A DNA stretch of 64,000 nt from assembly GCF_041725775.1 (NCBI RefSeq), contig NZ_JBEUEL010000011.1, positions 28,877 to 92,876 on the forward strand. The letters run 5' to 3'. The DNA comes from Pueribacillus sp041725775 (GTDB lineage Bacteria; Bacillota; Bacilli; Bacillales; UBA6769). Under the pieces are notes generated by a model, which was given only the letters and a program-made list of their open reading frames with translations, was not told the origin of the DNA and ran no database searches. Shown here in pieces: positions 8,896 to 16,928 of this stretch; the first letter of the stretch is position 1, and each line of letters starts with the position of its first letter. The position numbers were made by a program, and so were the translations under genes.

Positions 8896-9646
8896 AGCGA
8901 GTAGTAGGAGGTGATTAACCTCCGTCCTCTCACACAACCGTACGTACGGTTCCATCTACGGCGGTTCATTTAAGATTGATGACGCAAGAATTCATAACGA
9001 ACATGTAGACTTCATGGCCCTCGGCTTGACCAATAGGAGATGTCGAGGGTTCGATGTAGTATCGGACTATTTGCAATTCACCAATACCTTTTCGACTATT
9101 TCCCCACTCACAGGCTTGCCAATGAGGCACTCCCAGTTTCATCAGGTTACGTATCTTTGTCTTTGGCTTTTTCCAAGCTTTCCATAAGCACATGCGAAGT
9201 CTTCGGCGTATCCAACCAGCGAGTTTTTCAAAGGTGGTTGCCGTGTCTGCCAGTGCAAAATAACTGCACAAACCCGTTAAATATTGGTTCAGCTTCTTCA
9301 GTCGATATTCCATCGAGTATGGCAGCTTTCTTGAAGTCATTTCCCTAACTTTCGCTTTCATTCGTTTTAGACTCTGTTTCGCTATACGTATTTTCGGCTT
9401 TCGTGATGGGGTGAAGCTGAAGCCAAGAAATTTCCGTCTCCAAGGACGGTCGACTGCTGACTTCTTTTCATTCACCTTCAAACATAGCTTTCCTTCGACA
9501 AAGCGTTGGATGCTCGTGGTCCGTTCACCCACTCGCTTCCTTCAGATTCCGCGTCACCGCGAAACCCTTGCGTTTAAGCTAACCACTACTTCTGCGTTCG
9601 TGGCTCGGGACTTGTACCCTGTGGATTACCCCCATGCCGGGCACAC
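8896..9646 (-). mobile_element. Group IIC intron, internally deleted relic
   Basis: On the minus strand the element opens with GTGTGCCCGGCATGGG at 9646, followed by the domain I strings expected of Bacillus/Oceanobacillus group IIC introns up to GGAATCTGAAGGAAGC. It then jumps to the C-terminal part of the intron-encoded protein. The 3' end holds a domain V-like hairpin (CCGTACGTACGG near 8938-8949) and the domain VI end with GGAGGTTAATCACCTCC. About 750 bases remain instead of roughly 1.8-2 kb, so most of domains I-III and the reverse transcriptase are gone. It sits directly after the T-run of a terminator, the normal IIC target. Confidence 0.8.
8966..9532 (-). pseudogene. ltrA: Group II intron reverse transcriptase/maturase, C-terminal fragment
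   Basis: The 188-residue frame matches only the thumb/X-domain end of LtrA-type proteins: FLGFSFT near residue 36, then LKRLNQYLTGL-like and WRRRLRM-like maturase strings. The catalytic YADD region and all fingers/palm motifs are missing. It lies inside the deleted intron and cannot be active. Confidence 0.8.
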
Positions 9647-9680
9647 TAAAAAAAGAGCCGTTTCATGTCGAAACAGCTCC
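9647..9680 (-). terminator. Terminator of the 41-residue zinc-ribbon gene; insertion site of the intron
   Basis: On the minus strand, stem GAGCTGTTTC/GAAACGGCTC followed by seven T and one A, then immediately the intron's first base. Confidence 0.85.
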
Positions 9681-9689
9681 TACTATCAC

Positions 9690-9815
9690 TTACTCGAGAG
9701 TACCTATGCCGTTACAAAGTGGGCAAGGGACAAGCTTTGATTCAAAGTCTTCCGTTACATCCTTCTCCATCAATTCAATTTCGCCGTTACCTAAACATTT
9801 TGGGCAGTCTCCCAT
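9690..9815 (-). CDS. 41-residue CxxCxGxG zinc-ribbon mini-protein
   Basis: A short frame from ATG at 9815 with AGGAGG eight bases upstream. It has two DnaJ-like knuckles, CPKCLGNG at residues 4-11 and CPLCNGIG at 31-38, separated by an acidic linker. The four cysteines should bind one zinc. No function is known to me. A second gene of the same build lies at 21028. Its terminator received the group IIC intron. Confidence 0.7.
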   Translation of the reverse strand: MGDCPKCLGNGEIELMEKDVTEDFESKLVPCPLCNGIGTLE

Positions 9816-10020
9816 TTTGAACCTCCTGTTCACTATTTTGTTATAGTACAGTTTTTTATGTTTTAAATTATAATATAACAGTGTAAGCTACAATGCAACT
9901 AGTTTTTAAATAAATTCCAAATTTCTTATTCGCATCTAACTGTACTTTTATGTTACGATGGACTCAGAACTCATCGTTCTATTTACAAGCACGAAAATTT
10001 ACTCGTTAAGGAGTGTTAAT

Positions 10021-10452
10021 ATGGCTATCAATCTTGACAAAAGTCCAATTATCGAAATGACGGAAAAGCTATGTGCAGCTATTTTGGAGCAGCCTGAATA
10101 TAAAGAGATTAATGAAAAAATTACTACGTTCTCACATGACACACATGCAAAAACACTATATCAATCGTTATATGAGCATCAAATGCGCTTACAACAAAAG
10201 CAAGAACAAGGGCTTCCAATTACAGAAGAAGAAACACATGCATTCCAAACTGAATATGAATCTCTGCTTGAAAATGAAGCTGCAAAGGGGTTCTTAGAAG
10301 CGCAACAAATGATCGAAGAAATCGAACAGACGATTAATAGTTACATTACAAATACGATTAAATTAGGTCGTGTTCCAAGACCAGAAGATTTCTTACAACA
10401 TCAAGGAGGTTGCGCATGCGGCGGCGGAAGCTGCGGCTGTGGAGGTCATTAA
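10021..10452 (+). CDS. YlbF/YmcA family protein with Cys/Gly-rich tail
   Basis: 143 residues. The helical YlbF/YmcA (RicF/RicA) domain spans about 10-115, and the C-terminus is GGCACGGGSCGCGGH. In B. subtilis, family members join RicT in a complex carrying Fe-S clusters that affects competence, biofilm formation and mRNA processing. The four tail cysteines suggest metal or Fe-S binding here too. I cannot tell which paralog this is: it is not beside ylbG or ymcB. The ATG at 10021 has AAGGAG upstream, so the 63-base in-frame extension is not used. Confidence 0.72.
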   Translation: MAINLDKSPIIEMTEKLCAAILEQPEYKEINEKITTFSHDTHAKTLYQSLYEHQMRLQQKQEQGLPITEEETHAFQTEYESLLENEAAKGFLEAQQMIEEIEQTINSYITNTIKLGRVPRPEDFLQHQGGCACGGGSCGCGGH

Positions 10453-10456
10453 TTTT

Positions 10457-10492
10457 AAAAAACCGCTAAAAGTCGTCATTAGCGGTTTTTGC
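10457..10492 (+). terminator. Terminator after the YlbF-family gene
   Basis: Stem AAACCGCTAA/TTAGCGGTTT with flanking A- and T-runs; it can also serve the converging gene. Confidence 0.85.
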
Positions 10493-10493
10493 T

Positions 10494-11360
10494 TTATTTT
10501 TGGCTTTCAATTAAGCTTGGAAGCCAGTCACTTAAGTTTGTAAATGCATAGCCAGCCTTTTTCGCTTTTTCTGTTGACATCGTTTTAGTCCCATAATATC
10601 CGTATGGTGACTTTTCTAATCGTTTATTGCTCGTAAGCACCGCCTGTATTCCGACGATGTTTTCAATCATTGTTATCAAATCTTTTATTGAAATCATCCC
10701 TTCTGAACAAGCATTAACTGGTCCCGTCAATCTAGTTTCAGCAAGCCAAGCTAAAAAATCACCTGCTTCTTCAGACGAAATATAACTCATTTTCGAATGT
10801 TCATTCGGAACATAAAATGGTTTTCCACCTTTTATACGTTCGATGTGAAATGTTAATCGTTCAGTGTAATCATCGTCACCCATCACGATCGGAAATCGGA
10901 CAGCAGTAACAGGAAATGGTGCTTTTTGAAAGAAATAAGCTTCGGATGCTCGTTTTCCTTCACTATAAGAAAAATCAGCTTGTCCTCCTACTGTTAACGG
11001 GTATGTATACGGATCAAAATCTGATTCCATAAATGGATCATCTTTAAATTCATCATATACAGCCATCGATGATGTGAAAATATATTGATCAACCTTCCCC
11101 AAAAAAACATGACATGCAGCTTTCGCCTCATTTGGCGTGTAACAAATTTGATCGTAAATTACGTCCCATCTCGTATCGGTAAACGTCTTGCGCAATGACG
11201 CTTCGGAAAATCGATCAACAACGATGCGGTTCACACGTTCTCCAAATGGATCTGGCGTTATTCCCCGTGTAGCAATCGTAACTGCATGACCTATCTCTAA
11301 CAGCCGGGAGATTAACACTTTTCCAAAAAAACGAGTACCTCCGAGAACGAGAATCTTCAC
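10494..11360 (-). CDS. NAD(P)-dependent epimerase/dehydratase-type (extended SDR) protein
   Basis: 288 residues, Rossmann fold with LVLGGTRFFGK at the N-terminus (an atypical GGTxFxG dinucleotide loop) and a FTSSMAVYD strand near residue 95. The YSEGKR segment near residue 132 supplies the SDR Tyr/Lys pair. The substrate is unknown; the atypical glycine loop is shared with isoflavone-reductase-like and RNA-binding SDRs. Start is GTG at 11360, behind AAGGAGAGG. No operon partner is evident. Confidence 0.75.
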   Translation of the reverse strand: MKILVLGGTRFFGKVLISRLLEIGHAVTIATRGITPDPFGERVNRIVVDRFSEASLRKTFTDTRWDVIYDQICYTPNEAKAACHVFLGKVDQYIFTSSMAVYDEFKDDPFMESDFDPYTYPLTVGGQADFSYSEGKRASEAYFFQKAPFPVTAVRFPIVMGDDDYTERLTFHIERIKGGKPFYVPNEHSKMSYISSEEAGDFLAWLAETRLTGPVNACSEGMISIKDLITMIENIVGIQAVLTSNKRLEKSPYGYYGTKTMSTEKAKKAGYAFTNLSDWLPSLIESQK

Positions 11361-11555
11361 AATTGATCCTCTCCTTTTTAAAATTATATGTAACGTTATC
11401 TGATCATTTCTCTATTTCGTATTGTATAATCTTTAGTTAAAATCATAAACATCGGGATACACAGGATGTACAAGTTAACACGTCAACTAGATATAGAATA
11501 TTTAAGTTAGCACAACCTGTGTAAGTCCGCTTGTTTCTCCTTATCTATCATATTC

Positions 11556-12296
11556 TTAGTTTTTTAAACATGGATCTGTTTTTCTCACTTTATACACTCG
11601 ATACGTTAAACGGTGACGCAGTTTAGCCATCAATTCTTGATGTTCCACCCATATACGTAAAGCATGAAAGTCGAAACTTTGAGATAGCTTTAATTCCGAC
11701 AGTTCCTCCAGTCCTTTTTTGCTATATTTATCACCGACATTCAACACTTGTACTTTTTCGAAACCTGCTTCTTTCATTTTGTCATACCATTCGTGCTCTG
11801 TCATGATTTCTTTTACCCCGTAAAAAGATTTAATTTGTTGCTCTTCTTCATCAGTTAATGTATCCTCTTTTTCTTTCGTCATCTCTATCGCAATGAGTTG
11901 CCCTCCATTTTTTAATACATAAAAGCATTGTTTTAGTGCTTTACTTACTTCTGTAAACGCGAGCACCGATTCAGCTAATACGTAATCAAACAGTCGTTCT
12001 TTAAAAGGTAAGTTTTCAGCCGAACTTTCAACTATTCGAATATCCAATCGATCTTGTGCAAAACGTGTTGCCGCTTTTTCAAGCATTTTTTTTTCAATAT
12101 CAAGCGCGGTCACTTGACAACCGTAATACTTTGCTATGAAAGCAGCTGTTTGCCCTGTTCCGCATCCAAGATCAAGGATGTGCATCGACTTCTTAATCGG
12201 TTCAGCGGCTAACACTGCTTTTGTCAAAGGCAAACCACCCGGATGTGCACCTCCAATTCCAATATTTGCTAAAAACTGTAGATAATAACTCATCAT
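11556..12296 (-). CDS. Class I SAM-dependent methyltransferase
   Basis: 246 residues. Motif I is ILDLGCGTGQTA (about 39-50), followed by the acidic residue of motif II in TALDIEKK and a NLPFKE-type motif near 95. The C-terminal third is family-specific and gives no clear substrate. It looks like the UbiE/Methyltransf_11 group. Two ATGs in tandem follow GGAGAAGGTGAG. It is probably transcribed alone. Confidence 0.8.
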   Translation of the reverse strand: MMSYYLQFLANIGIGGAHPGGLPLTKAVLAAEPIKKSMHILDLGCGTGQTAAFIAKYYGCQVTALDIEKKMLEKAATRFAQDRLDIRIVESSAENLPFKERLFDYVLAESVLAFTEVSKALKQCFYVLKNGGQLIAIEMTKEKEDTLTDEEEQQIKSFYGVKEIMTEHEWYDKMKEAGFEKVQVLNVGDKYSKKGLEELSELKLSQSFDFHALRIWVEHQELMAKLRHRLTYRVYKVRKTDPCLKN

Positions 12297-12553
12297 CTCT
12301 CACCTTCTCCTTATTAGAGGTTGTTCAAAACATTCTGATGCTCGTAGAATGAAAAGAAATATTAACGTTCACTTCATTGTTTTTTTGAACATGCACGATT
12401 ACCGTACAACATCATATGCTCGCAAATGTTTTACGCTCATTTTTTAAAAAAAGGCTATTTCAATACGATATTTTTTAAACTCGGGACAAATGCCTTTCCA
12501 CTAGGTGAACATTTCACATATTGTGTAGTGATAACAAAAAGGGAGGTGGAATT

Positions 12554-12655
12554 ATGAGTGGAGTTGGAGGAGGATACGGCGCAGGCGCAGGCTTTGCGTT
12601 AATCGTTGTATTGTTTATCTTGTTAATCATTGTAGGTGCTGCTTACGTCTGGTAA
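12554..12655 (+). CDS. YjcZ family sporulation micropeptide, copy 1
   Basis: 33 residues: a glycine-rich head (GGGYGAGAG) and one membrane helix FALIVVLFILLIIVGAAYVW. YjcZ-type peptides in Bacillus are made late in sporulation and lie at the spore surface. GGGAGG is eight bases before the ATG. This is the first of three consecutive paralogs. Confidence 0.85.
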   Translation: MSGVGGGYGAGAGFALIVVLFILLIIVGAAYVW

Positions 12656-12711
12656 TCCCTTTTTGACCTTAAAATGATGTTCCACTTTCAGTTGAAAGGA
12701 GAGGGGTTTTT

Positions 12712-12855
12712 ATGGGTTACGGTTATGATTATGGCTACCCAGCTTATGGCGCACATGGTTGCGCACCTGTTGGAGGCTGGGGCGGTAACGCTTTCGTGCT
12801 AATCGTTGTGCTGTTTATTTTGCTTATCATCGTAGGAGCAGCTTACATCCGATAA
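12712..12855 (+). CDS. YjcZ family sporulation micropeptide, copy 2
   Basis: 47 residues with a longer, Tyr/Gly-rich head (MGYGYDYGYPAYGAHG) containing one cysteine (residue 17) before the conserved helix VLIVVLFILLIIVGAAY. GGAGAGG precedes the ATG. The head differs from its neighbours while the helix is almost identical. Confidence 0.85.
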   Translation: MGYGYDYGYPAYGAHGCAPVGGWGGNAFVLIVVLFILLIIVGAAYIR

Positions 12856-12919
12856 GCTAACCTCTTATTAAAAATCTACTCTAATCACACGAATCCTTGC
12901 TTATTTAGGAGGTATATGA

Positions 12920-13015
12920 ATGGGTGAAGTAGTCGGAGGATACGGCACAAGCTTTTCGTTAATCGTTGTATTGTTCATCTTGTTAATCATTGTAGGCGCA
13001 GCTTACGTCTACTAA
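12920..13015 (+). CDS. YjcZ family sporulation micropeptide, copy 3
   Basis: 31 residues: MGEVVGGYGTSFS followed by the same helix LIVVLFILLIIVGAAYVY. AGGAGG lies upstream. A hairpin (about 13018-13052) ends the group. Confidence 0.85.
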   Translation: MGEVVGGYGTSFSLIVVLFILLIIVGAAYVY

Positions 13016-13017
13016 TA

Positions 13018-13052
13018 AAGAAAAACCGGGCGAAAACCATGCTCGGTTCTTC
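13018..13052 (+). terminator. Terminator of the YjcZ gene trio
   Basis: Imperfect stem AACCGGGC/GCTCGGTT (one G-T pair) with a nine-base loop, followed by CTTCTT. Confidence 0.6.
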
Positions 13053-13086
13053 TTATAGAAGTCAGAGGTCAGAAGCCTGAAATTGA

Positions 13087-13118
13087 AGAAATCGGCGAAA
13101 ATGCCGATTTCTTTTATT
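13087..13118 (-). terminator. Terminator of the dhaS-type gene
   Basis: Eleven-base stem AAGAAATCGGC/GCCGATTTCTT with a six-base loop; the stem reaches the stop codon of the minus-strand gene and also faces the YjcZ genes. Confidence 0.7.
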
Positions 13119-14595
13119 TCATATTGATAAATACACTTTTTATTTCTGTGTAGTTATTAAGTGCGTATGAACCCATTTCACGCCCACTACCAGATTGTTT
13201 AAAACCACCGAATGGTGAAGCCGCATCAAATACGTTATAGCAATTCACCCATACCGTTCCAGCTTGTAATTTGCTCGCTATATAATGAGCATTTCGAACA
13301 TTTTCCGTCCATAAGCCTGCCGCTAGTCCATATGTCGTATTATTCGCTCGTTCAATTACTTCATCTAAATCTTCAAATGGCATTGCTGCAACGACAGGAC
13401 CAAAAATTTCTTCCTTTGCAATCGTCATGTCATCTTCAACCGCAGCAAAAATTGTCGGTTCAACGAAATAACCTTGCTCAAATGGATTCGTTCCTCCTGT
13501 CAACAATTCAGCGCCTTCTTCTTTCCCTTTTTCGATATACCCGAGGACACGATTTTGTTGAACTTCAGATACGAGAGGTCCAATTTGTGTTGAAGGTTCT
13601 AATCCCTGACCTTGTTTTAAGTTTTTCGAATAGGAAACGAGGTCCGCCACGACATTGTCATACGCTTTTTTCTGAACAAAAAGTCGGGAGCCAGCACAGC
13701 ATACTTGTCCTTGATTAAACATAATTCCCATCAATGCACCAGGAATCGCTCGTGATAGATCTGCGTCTGGCAAAATAATATTTGGTGATTTACCTCCAAG
13801 TTCTAACGTCACTCTTTTTACTGTATCTGCTGCCGTACGCATAATGTGCTTTCCGACAGTAGTCGAACCAGTAAACGCAATTTTGTTTACTTTTTCATGA
13901 GAAATTAACGCCTCACCTGTCGTTTTTCCAAAACCTTGTACGATATTAACGACTCCGTTAGGAAAGCCTGCTTCTTGAATGAGCTTTGCGAGATAAAGCG
14001 CAGAGAGCGGTGTTTGTTCCGCTGGCTTTAAAACAATTGTACAACCCGTAGCTAATGCCGCACCGAGCTTCCATGCTGCCATTAAAATCGGAAAATTCCA
14101 TGGAATGATTTGCCCAACAACACCGACCGGTTCGTGGCGTGTGTAGTTGAAATACGGACCGTTAACCGGAATCGTTTGGCCAACAATTTTTGTTGACCAA
14201 CCAGCATAATATCGAAAGTGTTCAATAGCCATTGGAATATCAGCATGCTTTGACTCATTGATCGGTTTTCCATTATCAAGCGTTTCTAATTGGGCTAATT
14301 CTTCAAGGTTTTCTTCCATTAAATCAGCTAATTTGTATATGAGACGACTTCGCTCAGATGCATTCATTGTTGACCATGGTCCATGATCAAATGCTTCTCT
14401 TGCTGCTTCAACCGCACGGTTCACATCTTCCGCTTCCGCTTCATATACATGAGCCAGGACTTCACCAGTTGCAGGATTTCTCGTTTCAAACGTATTTCCG
14501 CTTACCGACTTAACCCACTCACCATTGATGAAAAGCTTCTTCGTTCCTTTTAAAAATTCCGTTACTTTCGGCAAAAGTTCAATTGTTTTTTCCAC
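13114..14595 (-). CDS. dhaS: Aldehyde dehydrogenase, DhaS type
   Basis: About 493 residues, closest in feel to Bacillus DhaS and class 1/2 ALDHs. Counting from the ATG at 14601, IIPWNFP is at 165-171, FTGSTTVG at 243-250, general base E268 in LELGGK and nucleophile C301 in GQVCCAG. That ATG touches its Shine-Dalgarno sequence (GGAGGATG), so the GTG six bases later is the likelier start. It oxidises aldehydes to acids with NAD. It is the second ALDH in the window and clearly distinct from the DUF779-linked one. Confidence 0.85.
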   Translation of the reverse strand: MEKTIELLPKVTEFLKGTKKLFINGEWVKSVSGNTFETRNPATGEVLAHVYEAEAEDVNRAVEAAREAFDHGPWSTMNASERSRLIYKLADLMEENLEELAQLETLDNGKPINESKHADIPMAIEHFRYYAGWSTKIVGQTIPVNGPYFNYTRHEPVGVVGQIIPWNFPILMAAWKLGAALATGCTIVLKPAEQTPLSALYLAKLIQEAGFPNGVVNIVQGFGKTTGEALISHEKVNKIAFTGSTTVGKHIMRTAADTVKRVTLELGGKSPNIILPDADLSRAIPGALMGIMFNQGQVCCAGSRLFVQKKAYDNVVADLVSYSKNLKQGQGLEPSTQIGPLVSEVQQNRVLGYIEKGKEEGAELLTGGTNPFEQGYFVEPTIFAAVEDDMTIAKEEIFGPVVAAMPFEDLDEVIERANNTTYGLAAGLWTENVRNAHYIASKLQAGTVWVNCYNVFDAASPFGGFKQSGSGREMGSYALNNYTEIKSVFINMK

Positions 14596-14704
14596 AGGCA
14601 TCCTCCTTTTTTAATTTAGGACAGTAGACGTAAACTGGGGCAGCACTCTATAAAACTATATGTATTGGATGGTATCACCTCCATTTTAGAAACAATATAT
14701 GATG

Positions 14705-14884
14705 TTACTCTACAACTCTATATTCCTCGTGACGTAATACCTCCCGATCCTTTTCAAGTTTCAAAGACTCAAATTCTGGCATAATCGTTAAGTCAGCGAC
14801 AACTGTATTTTGTAAAACGGCAACTACTTTGCCACGCATCCCGTCACGAAACGAAATAATATTCCCCACTTTGGCAACTGTCAT
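14705..14884 (-). CDS. ykvS: YkvS family (DUF2187) protein
   Basis: 59 residues: VGNIISFRDGMRGKVVAVLQ then VADLTIMPEF, a small all-beta KOW/SH3-like fold. It matches the short Bacillus YkvS proteins of unknown function. Start is ATG at 14884, with AGAGGGGG nearby upstream. It is about 100 bp upstream of the ALDH on the same strand. Confidence 0.75.
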   Translation of the reverse strand: MTVAKVGNIISFRDGMRGKVVAVLQNTVVADLTIMPEFESLKLEKDREVLRHEEYRVVE

Positions 14885-15033
14885 CGTCTTAACCCCCTCT
14901 AAACATTTGATTTACGTAAATTGTACTATGTTTCTCGCCTTTAAGAAAGCGTTTTCTTTTTTTAAAAATCTATACAACTCTGTTTTCTTTATCTATACGC
15001 AAACTGCTCCCAATGTATGTTTGTAAACAGAAA

Positions 15034-15076
15034 CACCTATCGTCTTTGTCTAGTTCGTAGATTCAAACGATAGGTG
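15034..15076 (-). terminator. Hairpin after the ABC importer operon
   Basis: Ten-base stem CACCTATCGT/ACGATAGGTG with a 23-base loop just past the substrate-binding protein gene; the following T-run is short, so it is only a probable terminator. Confidence 0.5.
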
Positions 15077-15089
15077 CTCTCTTTTCAAG

Positions 15090-16091
15090 TTAATTATTCT
15101 CTAATTCCTGTAAAAACGTAAGATTAATCATCCCTTCAATATCATTGTTAGAGATATATTCAGCTTCTAAACTAATGTCAGCCATTTCTTGAATGACCTG
15201 TTCATTGACTGCTGTCGTTACTTCTAGTTTTGCAAAAGCTGCTTCAAGTTCATCTTTGTTCAATTCTTTTCCTGTTAAATCTTTAATATGCTCCATCACG
15301 ATTTGCTGAGCCTCTTTAGGGTTTTCTTGAATGAAATTGACAGCTTTAATATGAGCTCGTAAGTAAGCTTTTACATTGTCTTCATTTTCAAGAAATGATG
15401 CGGACGCAGCAACAACTGTATTTGTTGATTCTTTACCCCAAGCAAATTCATCCCAATCGAGTAAAAGCGTTCCGTCTGCTTGTGTTTCAAGAATATAGCC
15501 CCATGGCTCTTGCGTCGCAGCCGCGTCAACTGAATTTTGCACAAATAGAGAAACAGTATCAGCAGGAGCAGCGGCATGCATTTCGACCGTTCCACCGTTC
15601 GAAGTTGGTTTTAAATTAACGTTTTGCAATGCTTTTCGAAGCATAACGTCTTGTGTGCTCCCAATGACTGGAATCGCAACACGTTTCCCGTCTAAGTCTT
15701 CCAAACTTTGAATCTCACTATTTGTATTTGCTACGAGTACTGCCCCACCATTTACCGCTCCGGAAATAATATGAAACTCAGGATTTTTTACATAAAAGTT
15801 TAAGAGCGGTCCCGGTCCAACCGTACCAACATCGATCGCATCTGTAGCCATTGCTTCCATAAACAACCCGCCGTTAGGTACCGTTTGAGTCGTAATTTTA
15901 GTTTTTTCTCCAAACTCTTCTTGAAAATAATTTTGTTCAAGGCCAACGATCGTTGCAATGTGAGTTAAATTTGGGAAATACCCAATGCTTACTGTATTTG
16001 AATCAGACGAAGCCTTATCGGAACTACCACATGCTGTAAGCACTCCTATGATTAAAATACTTGCAATGATAGAAAAAATAAATTTTCTCAT
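15090..16091 (-). CDS. ABC importer substrate-binding lipoprotein (SsuA/TauA/NMT1 type)
   Basis: 333 residues with a lipoprotein signal (lipobox LTAC, Cys21). The mature part begins IGYFPNLTHI and has an EPWGYILE string typical of the sulfonate/taurine/nitrate/thiamine-precursor binding family. It captures ligand outside the membrane for the permease and ATPase encoded upstream. No monooxygenase (ssuD) or sulfur gene is adjacent, so the ligand is open: aliphatic sulfonate is the usual default. Confidence 0.8.
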   Translation of the reverse strand: MRKFIFSIIASILIIGVLTACGSSDKASSDSNTVSIGYFPNLTHIATIVGLEQNYFQEEFGEKTKITTQTVPNGGLFMEAMATDAIDVGTVGPGPLLNFYVKNPEFHIISGAVNGGAVLVANTNSEIQSLEDLDGKRVAIPVIGSTQDVMLRKALQNVNLKPTSNGGTVEMHAAAPADTVSLFVQNSVDAAATQEPWGYILETQADGTLLLDWDEFAWGKESTNTVVAASASFLENEDNVKAYLRAHIKAVNFIQENPKEAQQIVMEHIKDLTGKELNKDELEAAFAKLEVTTAVNEQVIQEMADISLEAEYISNNDIEGMINLTFLQELENN

Positions 16092-16166
16092 TTCTTTTTC
16101 TCTCCTTTTTTAACGTGTCATTCACTATCGTTCAAACGGGTGCTAGAAACCTTTATAAATCTCACT

Positions 16167-16928
16167 TTACACTTGACTGACTCCCCATTTTCGTTGGACA
16201 TTTTTTTCTAACTTTAAGAACACGACATTATCCATAATCGTTCCGATAATAGCAATAATGATCATGACTGAAATGACGAGATCCATTTGACCAAGAGAGC
16301 GACCTGTTTCTAACAAATACCCGAGTCCACCGCCAGCTCCGAGCAATTCTCCCGCCATTAATGCTCGCCATGAAAAAGCCCAAGCGATACGTAATCCTGA
16401 GATAAGTTGTGGAACAGATGCTGGTAAAATGACGGTGCGCAGAAAATGCATTCCCGAAGACCCGTACGTTTTTGCGACACGTTGGTAAAGTTGAGGAACA
16501 TTTTTAAAGCCTGATGTAGCACTAATTGTCATCGTCCATGTCGCTCCTATCGTTACGATAAACAAAATGGATAAATCGTTTAATCCAAACCAAATGATCG
16601 CAATCGGGAACCAGACGATACTCGGAATCGATTGTAACGCAGTCACGACAAAGCCGATTGTGTCTTCCATCAATTTAAAGCGCCATATGAGATAGCCAAG
16701 AATCAGACCAACAATAATAGCAATTGCAAATCCAATTAGAAGTCTACTCATACTTTTACCGATCGCTTCTAAAATTTGCCCATTGATTATCCCATTAAAT
16801 AATGTTTCAAAAACTTGTGTTAAAGAAGGAAACATAAAGTCTGGGAGACTTGAAAGTCTAGATGTGATTTCCCATATCACCGCTATCATCGCGATGAAGA
16901 TGATTCGTCTTAAAGCTGTAGTCATCAC
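16167..16928 (-). CDS. ABC importer permease (SsuC/TauC type)
   Basis: 253 residues, six predicted helices, BPD_transp_1 fold. The EAA loop is near residues 165-190 (VILPASVPQLISGLRIA). The start (tandem ATG at 16928) is preceded by GGAGGAGATGGGTG and lies 71 bases inside the ATPase gene. That is a long overlap but consistent with translational coupling. Confidence 0.82.
   Translation of the reverse strand: MMTTALRRIIFIAMIAVIWEITSRLSSLPDFMFPSLTQVFETLFNGIINGQILEAIGKSMSRLLIGFAIAIIVGLILGYLIWRFKLMEDTIGFVVTALQSIPSIVWFPIAIIWFGLNDLSILFIVTIGATWTMTISATSGFKNVPQLYQRVAKTYGSSGMHFLRTVILPASVPQLISGLRIAWAFSWRALMAGELLGAGGGLGYLLETGRSLGQMDLVISVMIIIAIIGTIMDNVVFLKLEKNVQRKWGVSQV

Noticed and set aside
9040..9740. 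Plus-strand frames of about 100 codons
   Set aside because: Antisense to the group II intron and its terminator; no ribosome site.
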